From JAEUHO01 sp046350655 (lineage in GTDB: Bacteria > Planctomycetota > PLA2 > JAEUHO01), in NCBI GenBank assembly GCA_046350655.1, contig JAXMAB010000012.1, positions 80,830 to 144,829 on the forward strand: 64,000 nucleotides of DNA, read 5' to 3'. Below are positions 10,380 through 19,351 of this stretch, in pieces. The position numbers and the translations under genes were made by a program. The number at the start of each line of letters is the position of its first letter. Positions within the stretch are counted from its first letter, which is position 1. The notes below the pieces were generated by a model. That model was not told where the DNA came from and ran no database searches. It saw nothing but the letters and a program-made list of their open reading frames with translations.

Positions 10380-11828
10380 ATGAGCCCCGCCTCCGACGCC
10401 CACGACGAGTACGAGAACCCCCTCGCGACCCGGTACGCCGGTGAGGCGATGCGAAAGCTGTTCTCCGCGCGGCACCGCATCCGCACCTGGCGGTCGCTCT
10501 GGATCATCCTCGCCGAGGCCGAGCAGGCCCTCGGGCTGCCGATCACCGCGACGCAGCTCGACGACCTGCGCCGCAACGCCGACCGCATCGACTTCGAGGC
10601 CGCGGCCCGCTACGAGAAGCGCTTCCGCCACGACGTGATGGCCCACGTCCACGCGTACGGCGACGTCGCCCCGTCGGCGAAGGGCGTGCTCCACCTCGGC
10701 GCCACGTCGTGCTACGTGACCGACAACGCCGACGCCATCCTGCTCCGCGAGGCGCTGCAGCTCGTCGAGCGCGGGCTCGCCGAGGCGATCGCGGCGCTCG
10801 AGACGTTCGCAAGGCGCTTCGCGGGCACGCCCTGCCTCGCGTTCACCCACTTCCAGCCCGCGCAGCCCACCACCGTCGGCAAGCGCGCGTGCCTCTGGCT
10901 GCTCGACCTCGTGGACGACCTCGCGCAGGTCCGCCGCGCCGTCGAGGAGGTCCCGTTCCTCGGCAGCAAGGGCACGACCGGCACGCAGGCGTCGTTCCTC
11001 GCGCTCTTCGACGGCGACGCCGACAAGGTCGAGGCCCTCGACCGCGACGTCGCGCGCCGCGCGGGCTTCCCGCGCTCGGTCCCCGTCTCGGGCCAGACGT
11101 ACTCGCGCCGCGCCGACTGGAAGGTGATGGCCACCCTCGGCGGCATCGCCATCAGCGTCACGCGCTTCTCCAACGACGTGCGCCTGCTCTCGGGCCTCAA
11201 CGAGCTCTCCGAGCCCTTCGAGGCCGAGCAGATCGGCTCGAGCGCCATGGCCTACAAGCGCAACCCCATGCGGTCCGAGCGCATGGCGTCGATCGCGCGC
11301 TTCCTGCTCTCGCTCGTCCCCGCGGCGGGCCAAACGGCGGCGGGCCAGTGGCTCGAGCGCACCCTCGACGACTCCGCGGCCCGACGCCTCTTCCTGCCCG
11401 AGGCCTTCCTCGCCACCGACGCGATCCTCCGCCTCCTCACCAACGTCGCGCGCGGCCTGGTCGTGAACGAGGCCGTCGTCGCGACGCGCCTCCGCGCCGA
11501 GCTGCCCTTCATGGCGACGGAGGAAGTCCTCATGCGCGCGACGCGCGCGGGCGGCGACCGCCAGGCGCTGCACGAGCACATCCGCCGCCACAGCCTCGAC
11601 GCGCGCGCCGCGATCCTCGCGGGGGCCACGCGCAACGACCTCCTCGACCGCCTCAAGGCCGACGACGCCTTCGCCGGGGTCCGCGGCGAGATCGACGCGA
11701 TGGTCGACCCCCAGCGGTTCATCGGGATCGCGCCGCGCCAGGTCGAACGCTTCCTCGCCGAGGAGGTCGCGCCGGCCCTCGCGCCGTACCGCGACCGGCT
11801 CGGCGCCGACGTCCGCATCGACGTCTGA
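10380..11828 (+). CDS. purB: Adenylosuccinate lyase
   Basis: Catalyses two steps of purine synthesis, cleaving SAICAR and adenylosuccinate to release fumarate. The 482-residue product carries the fumarase/aspartase-superfamily signature GSSAMAYKRNP at about residues 288-298, with the flexible catalytic loop SS, and earlier HLGATSCYVTDN (substrate-binding Thr/Ser). This form, with AYKRNP rather than PxKRNP, resembles the longer PurB group that includes eukaryotic enzymes. No other pur genes are adjacent. The start at 10380 is supported by the CAGACT box 6 nt upstream and by the conserved N-terminal YENPLATRYAG. Confidence 0.93.
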   Translation: MSPASDAHDEYENPLATRYAGEAMRKLFSARHRIRTWRSLWIILAEAEQALGLPITATQLDDLRRNADRIDFEAAARYEKRFRHDVMAHVHAYGDVAPSAKGVLHLGATSCYVTDNADAILLREALQLVERGLAEAIAALETFARRFAGTPCLAFTHFQPAQPTTVGKRACLWLLDLVDDLAQVRRAVEEVPFLGSKGTTGTQASFLALFDGDADKVEALDRDVARRAGFPRSVPVSGQTYSRRADWKVMATLGGIAISVTRFSNDVRLLSGLNELSEPFEAEQIGSSAMAYKRNPMRSERMASIARFLLSLVPAAGQTAAGQWLERTLDDSAARRLFLPEAFLATDAILRLLTNVARGLVVNEAVVATRLRAELPFMATEEVLMRATRAGGDRQALHEHIRRHSLDARAAILAGATRNDLLDRLKADDAFAGVRGEIDAMVDPQRFIGIAPRQVERFLAEEVAPALAPYRDRLGADVRIDV

Positions 11829-12238
11829 CGCGACGCGCGGCAGCAGCGCCTGGCCCCATCCACCGGGCCCCCCCGACCTGCGGCCCGCGCGCCGGCCGCG
11901 CGCCCGGTCCGCTCCTCCGGCCGCGATCGCTGGCACCGGGGGCCCGTCCCCCGGCACCGTGCCGCCCTCCGTGGGAGGGGGCCGCGGGGCCCGGGCCCAT
12001 CGCCGACCGGGCCTCGCGGTCCCCTCGCCCGGGGGGTCGTCCCGTGTCGTCCCGTGGACCCCCGCCCACGCATGGGGACGGGATGCAGGCGCAACCGTAG
12101 ATCCTCAAAGCACTTAGGCGAGCGGGACCTCGGCATGATGTGCCTAACGTTCGCCGGGGGATTGCGCCGATAGGTGCGGCGTGACGTCGGGTCGCGAGAC
12201 CCGGCGGGGATGTGGCCAACCGCCTGTGAGGCCTGGCC
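11829..12238. other. Gene-free stretch before the metalloprotease gene
   Basis: 410 bp. It holds one dispersed repeat (12008-12023) and an inverted repeat TTAGGC (12114-12119) / GCCTAA (12142-12147) with a 22-bp spacer, about 90 bp before the metalloprotease start. The inverted repeat could be an operator. No open frame with a ribosome binding site was found. Confidence 0.5.
12008..12023 (-). repeat. Dispersed CGAGGCCCG repeat, single copy
   Basis: CGGGCCTCGCGGTCCC is the reverse complement of the common core, 180 bp after the purB stop. Confidence 0.6.
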
Positions 12239-13846
12239 ATGCGTACGACGAGTTCGACTGTGGTTTCCCGGTTCCCCCGGCGCCGACTCCTCCGTGGAGT
12301 CGTGGCCGGCGGCTTCGTCCTGGCCCTGGCGGGGCTCTCCGCCTGCGGTGCGGGCGGTGCCGGCGGGGGGGGCGACGGTGGCGGGGGCGGCACGCCCTCG
12401 GCGATCACCATCCAGACGTCCACGCTCCCGACGGCGGGGCTGAACACGGCGTACGCGACGACCCTCGTCGCGAGCGGCGGCGACGCGCCGTACGCGTGGT
12501 CGGTGCAGGGCGGGTCGAGCCTGCCGCCCGGCCTCGCGCTCGCGGGCAACGGCGCGCTGACCGGCTCGGCGACGACCCTCGGCACGTTCGTCTTCAGCGT
12601 GGTCGTGTCGGACTCGAGCGCGCCGGCGCAGACCGACTCCGCGACGTACAGCCTCACGGTGAGCGCGTTCGACGCGAGCATCTCGCTGCTGCGCTTCGGC
12701 GAGGCGTGGACCGGCGAGTCGTACCCGGTCTCGGCCGTCGGCGCGTCGAGCACGACGTTCACGCTGGTGCAGAACCAGAGCGGCGGCCAGATCCTCGCGG
12801 CCAACCCGGGCGCGAGCACCGCGACGTACAAGGCCGGCCCGAACGCGGGCACCGACCGCATCCGCGCGACGAGCGGCTCGGGCGCCACCGAGGACATGGA
12901 CGTCCTCGTGCAGCCGAACCCGGTCGCGAACATGACCGCGTCGTTCTCGGGCAGCGACGTGTGGCACGTGCGGTTCTCGGGCAAGTTCGAGGGCACGCAC
13001 GCCTACGCCAGCGACTGGCTGTGGGCGCTCGCGACCATGGGCCTGCGCGACCCGTCGAGCACCTCCACCACCGGCACGACGGCCGACGAGGTCGCGAACC
13101 TCTACGTCCGCCGCGCGGTCCTCTCGGCGCTCAACGTCCACTACCTGCGCAACGCCGACGGCAGCCAAGGCGCGAACGGCCTCGAGATCACCTTCCCGTT
13201 CGACGAGCCCCAGCTCCCGCACGTCTGCCCGGCGAACGGCAACGTCGCGTCGCCCGCCCTCAACCAGTTCAACGTGATCTCGATGATCGCGGGCGGCGAC
13301 AGCGGCGTGCTCGGCACCGCCTACCTCGACGACGCCGACAACGTCTGGCAGGAGAACGACACGACCTCCGCCCAGGGCGGCAAGCTCGGCGTCTTCCTCG
13401 ACGAGCTGGTGCCGATCTTCAACGCCGCCTTCAACAACAAGACGCTGACCGCGACCCCGATCGGCAGCGGCGACGTGGCGGCGCTCAAGGCCCTGCTCTA
13501 CGGCACGGCCTCGCCGGGCGGCCGCTACGCCGAGATCCAGCGGGTCGTCGAGGGCTTCGCCAAGACCGTCAGCACGACGCTCGCCCACGAGATCGGGCAC
13601 TCCCTCGGCCTCACCCACACCTCGCCGTCGGTCGCGGGCTCGACGATGAACGCGGGCTCCGTGATCTCGCCGGCCGCCAACTACGCGTTCCTCGCGTCCG
13701 ACCTCACGAAGCTCCGCGGGGCGCTGCCCGGTGGCGGCCGCGGCGGCTCGCCGCTGCGCGTCGAGGCGCTGCGCATCGCCGGCCCCGACGAGGGCGACCC
13801 CGTCGGCGTCCCGGTGGTCTGCAGCTGCCGCATGCACCAGCGCTGA
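12239..13846 (+). CDS. Exported zinc metalloprotease with putative Ig domain
   Basis: The 535-residue product starts with a twin-Arg-like RRRLLRG stretch and a hydrophobic segment ending in LSACG, a lipobox, so it is probably a lipoprotein. A Gly-rich linker leads to a putative Ig (He_PIG-type) domain: GSSLPPGLALAGNGALTG is the hallmark segment. The C-terminal domain has HEIGHSLGLTH at residues 450-460, the full HExxHxxGxxH zinc site, and STMNAG shortly after as a Met-turn, so this is a metzincin with an intact active site. It sits alone after a 410-bp gap. A proteolytic role at the cell surface is inferred; the substrate is unknown. Confidence 0.85.
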   Translation: MRTTSSTVVSRFPRRRLLRGVVAGGFVLALAGLSACGAGGAGGGGDGGGGGTPSAITIQTSTLPTAGLNTAYATTLVASGGDAPYAWSVQGGSSLPPGLALAGNGALTGSATTLGTFVFSVVVSDSSAPAQTDSATYSLTVSAFDASISLLRFGEAWTGESYPVSAVGASSTTFTLVQNQSGGQILAANPGASTATYKAGPNAGTDRIRATSGSGATEDMDVLVQPNPVANMTASFSGSDVWHVRFSGKFEGTHAYASDWLWALATMGLRDPSSTSTTGTTADEVANLYVRRAVLSALNVHYLRNADGSQGANGLEITFPFDEPQLPHVCPANGNVASPALNQFNVISMIAGGDSGVLGTAYLDDADNVWQENDTTSAQGGKLGVFLDELVPIFNAAFNNKTLTATPIGSGDVAALKALLYGTASPGGRYAEIQRVVEGFAKTVSTTLAHEIGHSLGLTHTSPSVAGSTMNAGSVISPAANYAFLASDLTKLRGALPGGGRGGSPLRVEALRIAGPDEGDPVGVPVVCSCRMHQR

Positions 13847-13926
13847 CGCGCGGCCCCGGCCGTCGTCCTCCGTCGCCCCGCGGGCCGTCCCGCGGGGCGA
13901 CGTGTTTCCGGGCCCACCGCTCCCGG

Positions 13927-13932
13927 TAGAGT
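13927..13932 (+). promoter_or_regulatory. Putative -10 box for leaderless hydrolase gene
   Basis: TAGAGT ends 7 nt before the ATG at 13940. The box favours that ATG over the in-frame GTG at 13931, which overlaps the box. Confidence 0.45.
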
Positions 13933-13939
13933 GCGGCCC

Positions 13940-15073
13940 ATGACCCCGTGGACGCGATGGCTGCGCCCCTTCCGCGTCGCCGCGTCCCGCGCCGGCCTCC
14001 TCCGCGACGCGACGCGGGCCCCCGCCCGCGCCATCGAACGCTGGCTCGACGCGCACGCCGCCGCCGCCGTCGAGCGGGCGCGCGTGCCCGGCCTGTCGGT
14101 GCTCGTCCGCTTCGCCGACGGGCGCACCGTGCGTCGCACCTACGGGACCGCGGGCGAAACCGGTCCGGTGACCGACGCCACGACCTTCCAGGCGCTCTCG
14201 CTCACCAAGCCCCTGACGGCCATCGTCGCGCTCGCGCTCGTCGACGACGGGCTCCTCGACCTCGACGGGCCGATCCTGCGCCGCCTGCGCGGCTGGCGGC
14301 TCCCGCCCGAGCGCACCGGCGGCTTCGACCCCGACGGCGTCACGCTGCGCCGCCTCCTCTCCCACAGCGCGGGCCTCTCCGTCAACGGCTACGGCTGGAC
14401 CGAGGCCGCCGCGCGCCTCCCGGCCGCGGCGCTGCTCGCCAGCACGTTCGACGACGCGCGCACGATGCGCCTGCTCGAGCCGCCGGGTACGCGTCTGCGC
14501 TACTCCGGCGGCGGCTTCTCGATCGTCGAGCTCGCGATCGAGGAGGCCACCGGCCGCCGCTTCGCCGACGTCGCCCGCACGCGGATCCTCGAGCCCCTCG
14601 GGATCACCCACAGCGACCTCGAGCCGATCGCCACGCACGCCGCGACCCTCGCGACTCCGCACGACGCCGCGGGCCGGCCCCGCCCCACCCTCGACCTCGC
14701 CTCCGTCGCCGCCTCCGGCCTCGTCGCGACCGTCGACGACCTCGCGACGCTCTGGGCCGCGCTCGCGCCGGGCGCCGACGGCGCACCCGCGGGCCGCGGC
14801 GTGCTCTCCGCCGCATCGTGCGCCGAGATCCTCACGCCCACGGCCGTCGACGACGACGGCGCGGTCATCGGCCTCGGGCCGTACCTCAAGGAGCGCCACG
14901 GCGACCTCAAGTACATGCACCGCGGCCACGACCCGGGCTGGTACGTCCACGCCGAGGGTCTGCTGCGCCGCCGCGTCGTGCTCGTGTTCGCGACCAACGC
15001 CACCACCGGCGGCGACCTCGTCCCCGGCATGGCGCACGCGCTCCGCACGATCGTCTACGACCTCGCGCTCTGA
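13940..15073 (+). CDS. Class C beta-lactamase-like serine hydrolase
   Basis: The 377-residue product belongs to the serine beta-lactamase/DD-peptidase/esterase fold. SLTK supplies nucleophile Ser87 and Lys90, YSGGG near residue 190 stands in for the Tyr-x-Asn motif, and HRGHDPGW near the C-terminus replaces the KTG/HxG strand. No signal peptide is obvious; the N-terminus is Arg-rich, so it may be cytoplasmic or non-classically anchored. Family members include esterases and D-aminopeptidases, so beta-lactam hydrolysis should not be assumed. A palindromic repeat follows 64 bp after the stop, then an AraC regulator in the same direction. Confidence 0.85.
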   Translation: MTPWTRWLRPFRVAASRAGLLRDATRAPARAIERWLDAHAAAAVERARVPGLSVLVRFADGRTVRRTYGTAGETGPVTDATTFQALSLTKPLTAIVALALVDDGLLDLDGPILRRLRGWRLPPERTGGFDPDGVTLRRLLSHSAGLSVNGYGWTEAAARLPAAALLASTFDDARTMRLLEPPGTRLRYSGGGFSIVELAIEEATGRRFADVARTRILEPLGITHSDLEPIATHAATLATPHDAAGRPRPTLDLASVAASGLVATVDDLATLWAALAPGADGAPAGRGVLSAASCAEILTPTAVDDDGAVIGLGPYLKERHGDLKYMHRGHDPGWYVHAEGLLRRRVVLVFATNATTGGDLVPGMAHALRTIVYDLAL

Positions 15074-15136
15074 CGCTTCGGCGGGGAGGCGAGGCGCCGC
15101 ACCGCGCACCGCCCCCCCACGGCGCGGTCGTGCTCC

Positions 15137-15176
15137 CGGGGACGCAAGGCCCGGCGGCCGGCGGGCCTCGCGTACA
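15137..15176. repeat. Dispersed CGAGGCCCG repeat, head-to-head pair
   Basis: Two half-sites, GGGACGCAAGGCCCG and CGGGCCTCGCGTAC, face each other across GCGGCCGG and form a long near-perfect palindrome 64 bp after the hydrolase stop. Confidence 0.65.
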
Positions 15177-15268
15177 GGCGCAGGGGCTTCCGTCCACCAC
15201 GACCCGCGCCGACCGGACCCGCGACGGTGGTACCGTCGGAGCGCCTCCACGCCCGTGGACGACCCGCC

Positions 15269-16300
15269 GTGCCGCCCTCGCGTCCCCCCCGCCGTCCCGC
15301 CGCACCCGCGCCCACGCTCGGGGAGGGCCCGCCGCGCATCGTGCGCAACGCGACCGACGGCATCGACCAACTGTTGTCGCGCGCGTCGGCGTCGGTGACG
15401 GAGATGGTGCAGCTCGCGCCGGGCCGGCTCGCGACGCGGCTGTTCCAGCTCGTCGCGCCGGGGCTGCACGTGGACGGCGGATGGACGAGCCATCCCGTGC
15501 GCGCGGTCGGCTCGACGCCGCCCGGGCGGGTCAGCGTGACGTTCGTGCTCGCGTGTCCCGGCCGGTGCGTGATGGACGCGTGCGAGGTGGGCGAGGGCGA
15601 CGTGCTCGTGTGGAGGCCCGGCGAGACGTTCCACGGGATCTCGCCCGCGGGCTACCGATGGGCGACGGTGATCGTGCCGGAGGCCGGGCTCGACGGCGCC
15701 ACCGCGCACGCCGCGTCGTCGGAGCGGTCGGACCTCCCGTTGCGGCGCGCGCACGCGCCGGCCGACGTGCGCGCGCGCGTCGCCGCCCTGCTCGACGAGA
15801 TGGGGGCGTGGGGCGAGCCGGGCCATCGCCTCGTCGAGCCCGCGACGGTGGACGGGCTCCGCGCGCGTTGGACGTCGCTCCTCCGCTGGGCGCTCTCCAC
15901 GAGCACGCCGGTGCCGCGACCGCGCCGGCACGAGCTGACCGCGGCGGCCGCGGTGCTCGCGGCCGAGGCGCACTTCGTCGCGCACCTGCCCGACACGGTC
16001 TACCTCGCCGACGTGAGCGCGGCGACGGGCGTGCCGGCGCGGTCGCTCGAGCACGCGTTCCGCTCGGTGCTCGGGATGCCGCCGATGCGGTACCTCGAGC
16101 TCCTGCGCGCCCACGCGCTCTTCCGCTTGCTCCGCGGCGCCGGCCCCGACGCGCCTCCGACGGTCGCGGACGCGTTCACCGACGTCGGCGTCGGGCACGG
16201 CCCCCGCTTCGCCGCGCGCTACCGCTCGATCTTCGGCGAGACGCCCGCGCAGACCCAACGCGCCGCCCGCGCCGCGCGCCGCGCCACCCCGCGCAGCTGA
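15269..16300 (+). CDS. AraC-family transcriptional regulator
   Basis: The C-terminal 100 residues carry two helix-turn-helix motifs of the AraC type: VYLADVSAATGVPARSLEHA and VADAFTDVGVGHGPRFAARY, ending in IFGETPAQTQR. The N-terminal 200 residues resemble a cupin-like sensor region (GEGDVLVWRPGETFHGISPAGY). I place the start at the GTG at 15269, 32 nt after a TACCGT box at 15231-15236; the GTG at 15227 overlaps that box. Length from 15269 is 343 residues. It may control the hydrolase gene upstream, but this rests on adjacency only. Confidence 0.85.
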   Translation: MPPSRPPRRPAAPAPTLGEGPPRIVRNATDGIDQLLSRASASVTEMVQLAPGRLATRLFQLVAPGLHVDGGWTSHPVRAVGSTPPGRVSVTFVLACPGRCVMDACEVGEGDVLVWRPGETFHGISPAGYRWATVIVPEAGLDGATAHAASSERSDLPLRRAHAPADVRARVAALLDEMGAWGEPGHRLVEPATVDGLRARWTSLLRWALSTSTPVPRPRRHELTAAAAVLAAEAHFVAHLPDTVYLADVSAATGVPARSLEHAFRSVLGMPPMRYLELLRAHALFRLLRGAGPDAPPTVADAFTDVGVGHGPRFAARYRSIFGETPAQTQRAARAARRATPRS

Positions 16301-16346
16301 CGCGGTCCCGCGGCCGCGTCGCGCGCGACCGTCCGACGCCAGCCCT

Positions 16347-16490
16347 TCAGCGGGGACCCGAGGCTCGCACGGCGTCGATCGCCGCCTCGATCTCGCGCCG
16401 CTCCGGGGGCGGTGCGACACGGGCGCGCGCCTCCAGGTCGGGGAGGAGGTCTCGCGCGGCCTCCCGGACAGGGGGAGGCCTCCCGGCGCG
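16347..16490 (-). pseudogene. Possible C-terminal remnant next to the IS66 element
   Basis: Directly beyond the transposase end a minus-strand frame encodes about 45 residues, including VREAARDLLPDLEARARV and ERREIEAAIDAVRASG, and ends at a stop at 16347-16349. The pattern is amphipathic, and acidic and basic residues alternate as in a real helical protein. No start codon or ribosome binding site was seen. It may be the tail of a gene cut by the insertion sequence, or chance. Confidence 0.25.
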
Positions 16491-16535
16491 GTGTCCTCGA
16501 TCGGGTAACGCGACTCGGGCGGTGCGGCGGCCAGG

Positions 16536-18125
16536 TCATCGCGGCGCGAACGCGATGCGCCCGAGCGCGTCCTGCCGGCGGGCATGTACTTCCGCCATGA
16601 AGTGCGTCTTCCACCCGTGCGGCGTCAGCTTCGCCACGTCGGTCCCCGTCCGAACCCGGATCAGCACGTCGCGGAAGTACTCGGTCGGGTTGACGCCGAT
16701 CTCGCGACACGTCTGCACGAGGCTGTAGAGCACCGCCGCCCGTCGCCCGCCATCCTCGGTTCCCACGTTGCCCCAGTTGTTGCGTCCCAGCGCGATCCGA
16801 CGCAGCGATCTCTCCACCGAATTGTTGTCGATGGGCAATCGTCCGTCGTCGAGATAGCGGGAGAGCGCGACTCGGTTGCGCAGCGCGTACCCGATCGCCT
16901 GGCCGAGCGGGCTCTGCTCGAGCACGAAGTCCCGGGTCCGCTCCATCCAGGCGAAGAGGCCGGAAAGCGCCGGCGCCGACGCCTGCTTGCGCAGCGCCAG
17001 CCGCTCCTCGGCCGACATCTCCGCGGCCGCCTTCTCGACGGCGTAGAGCGCGGCGAACTGGTCGATCGCGGCCTTCGCCATCGTGGGGTCGGTGCTCTCG
17101 GCCTCGACGAACTTGCGGCGCGCGTGCGCCATGCAACCGACCTCGGTCGGGCCGTCGGGTCCGAAGAGGCCGTCGTACAGGTTGGCCGCGTCGACCTGCA
17201 GGAACCCCTTGAACTCGCCGAGGAACTGCGCCAGCCCCGAGGCGTTGCGCCGCTCCGTGGAGTCGTACACGTTGCGGCCTTCGAGGTCGCGGTACACCCA
17301 CATGTACGCGTCCCGGGAGGTGCCGTCCGACCCCTGCTGGAGGGAGACCCCGGTGTCGTCGACCCCCACGAAGGGGCCCGCGAGCATCTCGACCCGCATC
17401 CGCTCCACCACAGGCTCGAGCAGATCGGCACACCGGCCGGCCGACGTGCACAGCACCGAGCGCGAGAGATCGAGGCCCTCGTCGGCGAGCTTCTGCTCGA
17501 TGCGGTGGTAGGGCATGTGGTTGCCGAACCGCTCGTTGAGCAGGTAGCCGAGGAAGCCCGAGCCGAGCAGCCCCTTGTCGATGACCCGCGTCGGCGCCGG
17601 GGCCGTGACCACCTGCTCGCGACAGCTCGGGCAGGCGTACTCGGTGCGGGCCGTCTCGTGGACGATCGTCACCACGACGCGCTGCAACTCGCGGGGGACC
17701 TCCTCGCCCATGCGCTTGAGCTCGCAGCCGCAGACGCACTTGAGCGCCTCCGGTGCCAGCGTGATCGTCTCGCGCACCACCGGGAGGTGCGCGGGGAACG
17801 TCGAGCGACGGCCCGCCTTGCGACGCTTGGGCGCATCGGCCGGTGCCGGGGAGACCTCCACCTTGGCCGTCGCTCCCTGGGACTGCGCCGCCACCTCGGC
17901 GGCCGCGGCCACCTCGCCGAGCGCGAGCAGTTGCTGCCCGGGCGTCGTGGGTGCGGGCGTGCCGCGCTTCTCGGTCTGCGGCCCGAAGAGCATCTTGCGC
18001 AGCACTTCGACGTTGTGCCGCAGCCGCAGGATCTCCTGGTCGCGCTCGGCGAGCTCCTTGGCGCGCGTGTCGAGTTGCGCGCGAAGCGTCGCGTTCTCAG
18101 CCAGGAGGTCGCTGGGGGCGCTCAC
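16536..18125 (-). CDS. tnpC: IS66 transposase
   Basis: The 529-residue product is a full-length IS66 DDE transposase. The N-terminal 45 residues are a coiled coil (LRAQLDTRAKELAERDQE). A zinc-binding segment holds CVCGC and CPSC. The catalytic core includes VGVDDTGVS, LQVDAANLYDG and PIDNNSVERSLR, and the C-terminus LTPHGWKTHF matches the IS66 C-terminal domain. It starts with GTG at 18125 and overlaps the end of tnpB by 29 bp, so translation is probably coupled. No frameshift or missing catalytic block was seen, so it could be active. Confidence 0.93.
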   Translation of the reverse strand: MSAPSDLLAENATLRAQLDTRAKELAERDQEILRLRHNVEVLRKMLFGPQTEKRGTPAPTTPGQQLLALGEVAAAAEVAAQSQGATAKVEVSPAPADAPKRRKAGRRSTFPAHLPVVRETITLAPEALKCVCGCELKRMGEEVPRELQRVVVTIVHETARTEYACPSCREQVVTAPAPTRVIDKGLLGSGFLGYLLNERFGNHMPYHRIEQKLADEGLDLSRSVLCTSAGRCADLLEPVVERMRVEMLAGPFVGVDDTGVSLQQGSDGTSRDAYMWVYRDLEGRNVYDSTERRNASGLAQFLGEFKGFLQVDAANLYDGLFGPDGPTEVGCMAHARRKFVEAESTDPTMAKAAIDQFAALYAVEKAAAEMSAEERLALRKQASAPALSGLFAWMERTRDFVLEQSPLGQAIGYALRNRVALSRYLDDGRLPIDNNSVERSLRRIALGRNNWGNVGTEDGGRRAAVLYSLVQTCREIGVNPTEYFRDVLIRVRTGTDVAKLTPHGWKTHFMAEVHARRQDALGRIAFAPR

Positions 18126-18504
18126 TTCGTGCGCGAGCCTGTATACGCACTTCGCGTGGGAAGTGTCTGCGACATCTCGCGCTCTTGCGCTCGATCCCCG
18201 TGAGCAACATCGCGAGCTCGGTGGCGTTCACCGAAACGCGTGTCGCATCGCCTCGGCCCGCGACGTTGAGCACGCCGAACGTGCCGCGCTCGACGCGCTT
18301 GAGGTGCAGCCAGAACCCGTTGTGGTCCCACACCAGCGCGCGCATGCGGTTGCGCCGACGGTTGAAGAAGAGGAACGCCGACCCGTCGTGCGGGTCGTCG
18401 CCGAACACGTCGCGCACGACCTGACAGAGACCGTCGATCCCCTTGCGCCCGTCCACCGCGTCGCGCGCGAGGAACACGCGCGTCGGCGCCCAGGGTGTCA
18501 GCAC
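18097..18504 (-). CDS. tnpB: IS66 accessory protein Orf2
   Basis: The 135-residue product contains the conserved IS66 Orf2 blocks RVFLARDAVDGRKGIDGL, DPHDGSAFLFFNRRRNRMR and WDHNGFWLHLKRVERGTF. Its role in IS66 transposition is required but not understood. It starts with a GTG at 18504 that overlaps the tnpA stop (GTGCTGA), indicating coupling, and runs about 20 residues beyond the usual end into tnpC. Confidence 0.88.
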   Translation of the reverse strand: MLTPWAPTRVFLARDAVDGRKGIDGLCQVVRDVFGDDPHDGSAFLFFNRRRNRMRALVWDHNGFWLHLKRVERGTFGVLNVAGRGDATRVSVNATELAMLLTGIERKSARCRRHFPREVRIQARARSERPQRPPG

Positions 18505-18800
18505 GGCTGCTCGAGGACGGCGAGCAGCCGCCGTAGTTCGCCCGCGTCGAAGCCCAGGGGCAACCGGACGATGCGCTCGCCGACCACGAGCTCGAGCGAA
18601 CGCCCCGCGTTCGGCACGGGCACCTCGACCTCCACGAACTTCGCGCTGCGCCGCGACACCCGCTCCCGGCGCTCCCACATCCGAAGCGTCGCCTCGCGGA
18701 TCGCCGTCGCCGCCGACAGCTCCCGGAAACTCAGACCCTCCCGACGCCGCAGCGCCAGCACCCCGGCTCGATCCTCACGCGACAGCAGACTCCGAGACAT
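18498..18800 (-). CDS. tnpA: IS66 accessory protein Orf1
   Basis: The 100-residue product has an N-terminal helix-turn-helix (REGLSFRELSAATAIREATL) followed by a short beta segment ending in LPLGFDAGELRRLLAVLE, the usual IS66 Orf1 tail. The ATG at 18800 is preceded at 5 nt by GGAGG and is preferred over the GTG at 18806. Confidence 0.8.
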   Translation of the reverse strand: MSRSLLSREDRAGVLALRRREGLSFRELSAATAIREATLRMWERRERVSRRSAKFVEVEVPVPNAGRSLELVVGERIVRLPLGFDAGELRRLLAVLEQPC

Positions 18801-18853
18801 GCGCACCTCCGGACGCGGAGGATCGCAGATCGACGACGCCCCTGCGCCTGTGG

Positions 18854-18869
18854 TTCACAGAACGCTCAC
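18854..18869 (-). repeat. Probable IS66 right terminal repeat
   Basis: On the minus strand this reads GTGAGCGTTCTGTGAA. Fifteen of 16 bases recur at 19333-19348 in the same orientation. Confidence 0.5.
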
Positions 18870-19351
18870 GCCCGGCCTCGATGTCCCGCCACCGCCGCCA
18901 CACGTGGCCAGCAGAGCGCGCCGCGCGAGCCCGGTCGGGACACGGGGGATGCTCCCCATCGCGGCCGGGCGGGTGCCACGCGGCACATCCAAGTTGGCGA
19001 GAGTCGGGGACCAACGGGTCCGAGTCGCACGAACGACCGCGCCGCGCGCCGTCCCGCTGCGAGCGGGGCTTGTCGCGGACCGAATGGCCGGCGTCCGCGA
19101 CCTGCCCGTCCTGCGACTCCGACGCGTCGCCTGACCGAATCGCTCGTTGAAGTCACACTGCAGCCAAGGGATGCGCCGGGCCCGCGGGGCGTCCGCGCAC
19201 CCCGAGATCAGCGAGGTCCGAGGTGCCGGCTCGCTCGTCCGCGTCGTCCGTTTGGCTCCGGATCGCCCTGCGAAGTCGCTTGCCCGCTACACGTTCTGCG
19301 AACGTCGTCCGGAGCGCGCGTTCCGGACGACTTTCGCAGAACGCTCACACT
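18870..19351. other. Gene-free stretch between the IS66 end and the HEAT-like ORF
   Basis: About 480 bp with no frame I can support on either strand. It ends in a long perfect-looking hairpin (19292-19343). It lies between two IS66-end-like sequences and may be residue of an earlier insertion or deletion. Confidence 0.5.
19292..19348. repeat. Long inverted repeat with IS66-like end
   Basis: Two 22-bp arms, starting CGTTCTGCGAACG and ending TTTCGCAGAACG, pair with one mismatch around an 8-nt loop. The right arm plus CTCAC matches the IS66 right terminus 480 bp away. The inverted repeat starts 4 bp beyond the stop codon of the HEAT-like ORF. Confidence 0.65.

Larger units (their letters stand above)
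16536..18869 (-). mobile_element. IS66-family insertion sequence
   Basis: Three overlapping minus-strand genes in the order tnpA-tnpB-tnpC form a complete IS66 set. The right end probably lies at 18869, where the outward sequence begins GTGAGCGTTCTGTGAA, similar in character to IS66 terminal repeats. The matching left repeat was not found between 16300 and 16540, so the left boundary is set at the tnpC stop. No 8-bp target duplication could be verified. Confidence 0.75.

Noticed and set aside
11252..16585. A very long minus-strand open frame across purB, the metalloprotease, the hydrolase and the AraC gene.
   Set aside because: Its codon pattern is that of the antisense of GC-rich genes, with no domain and no ribosome binding site; the plus-strand genes have clear motifs.
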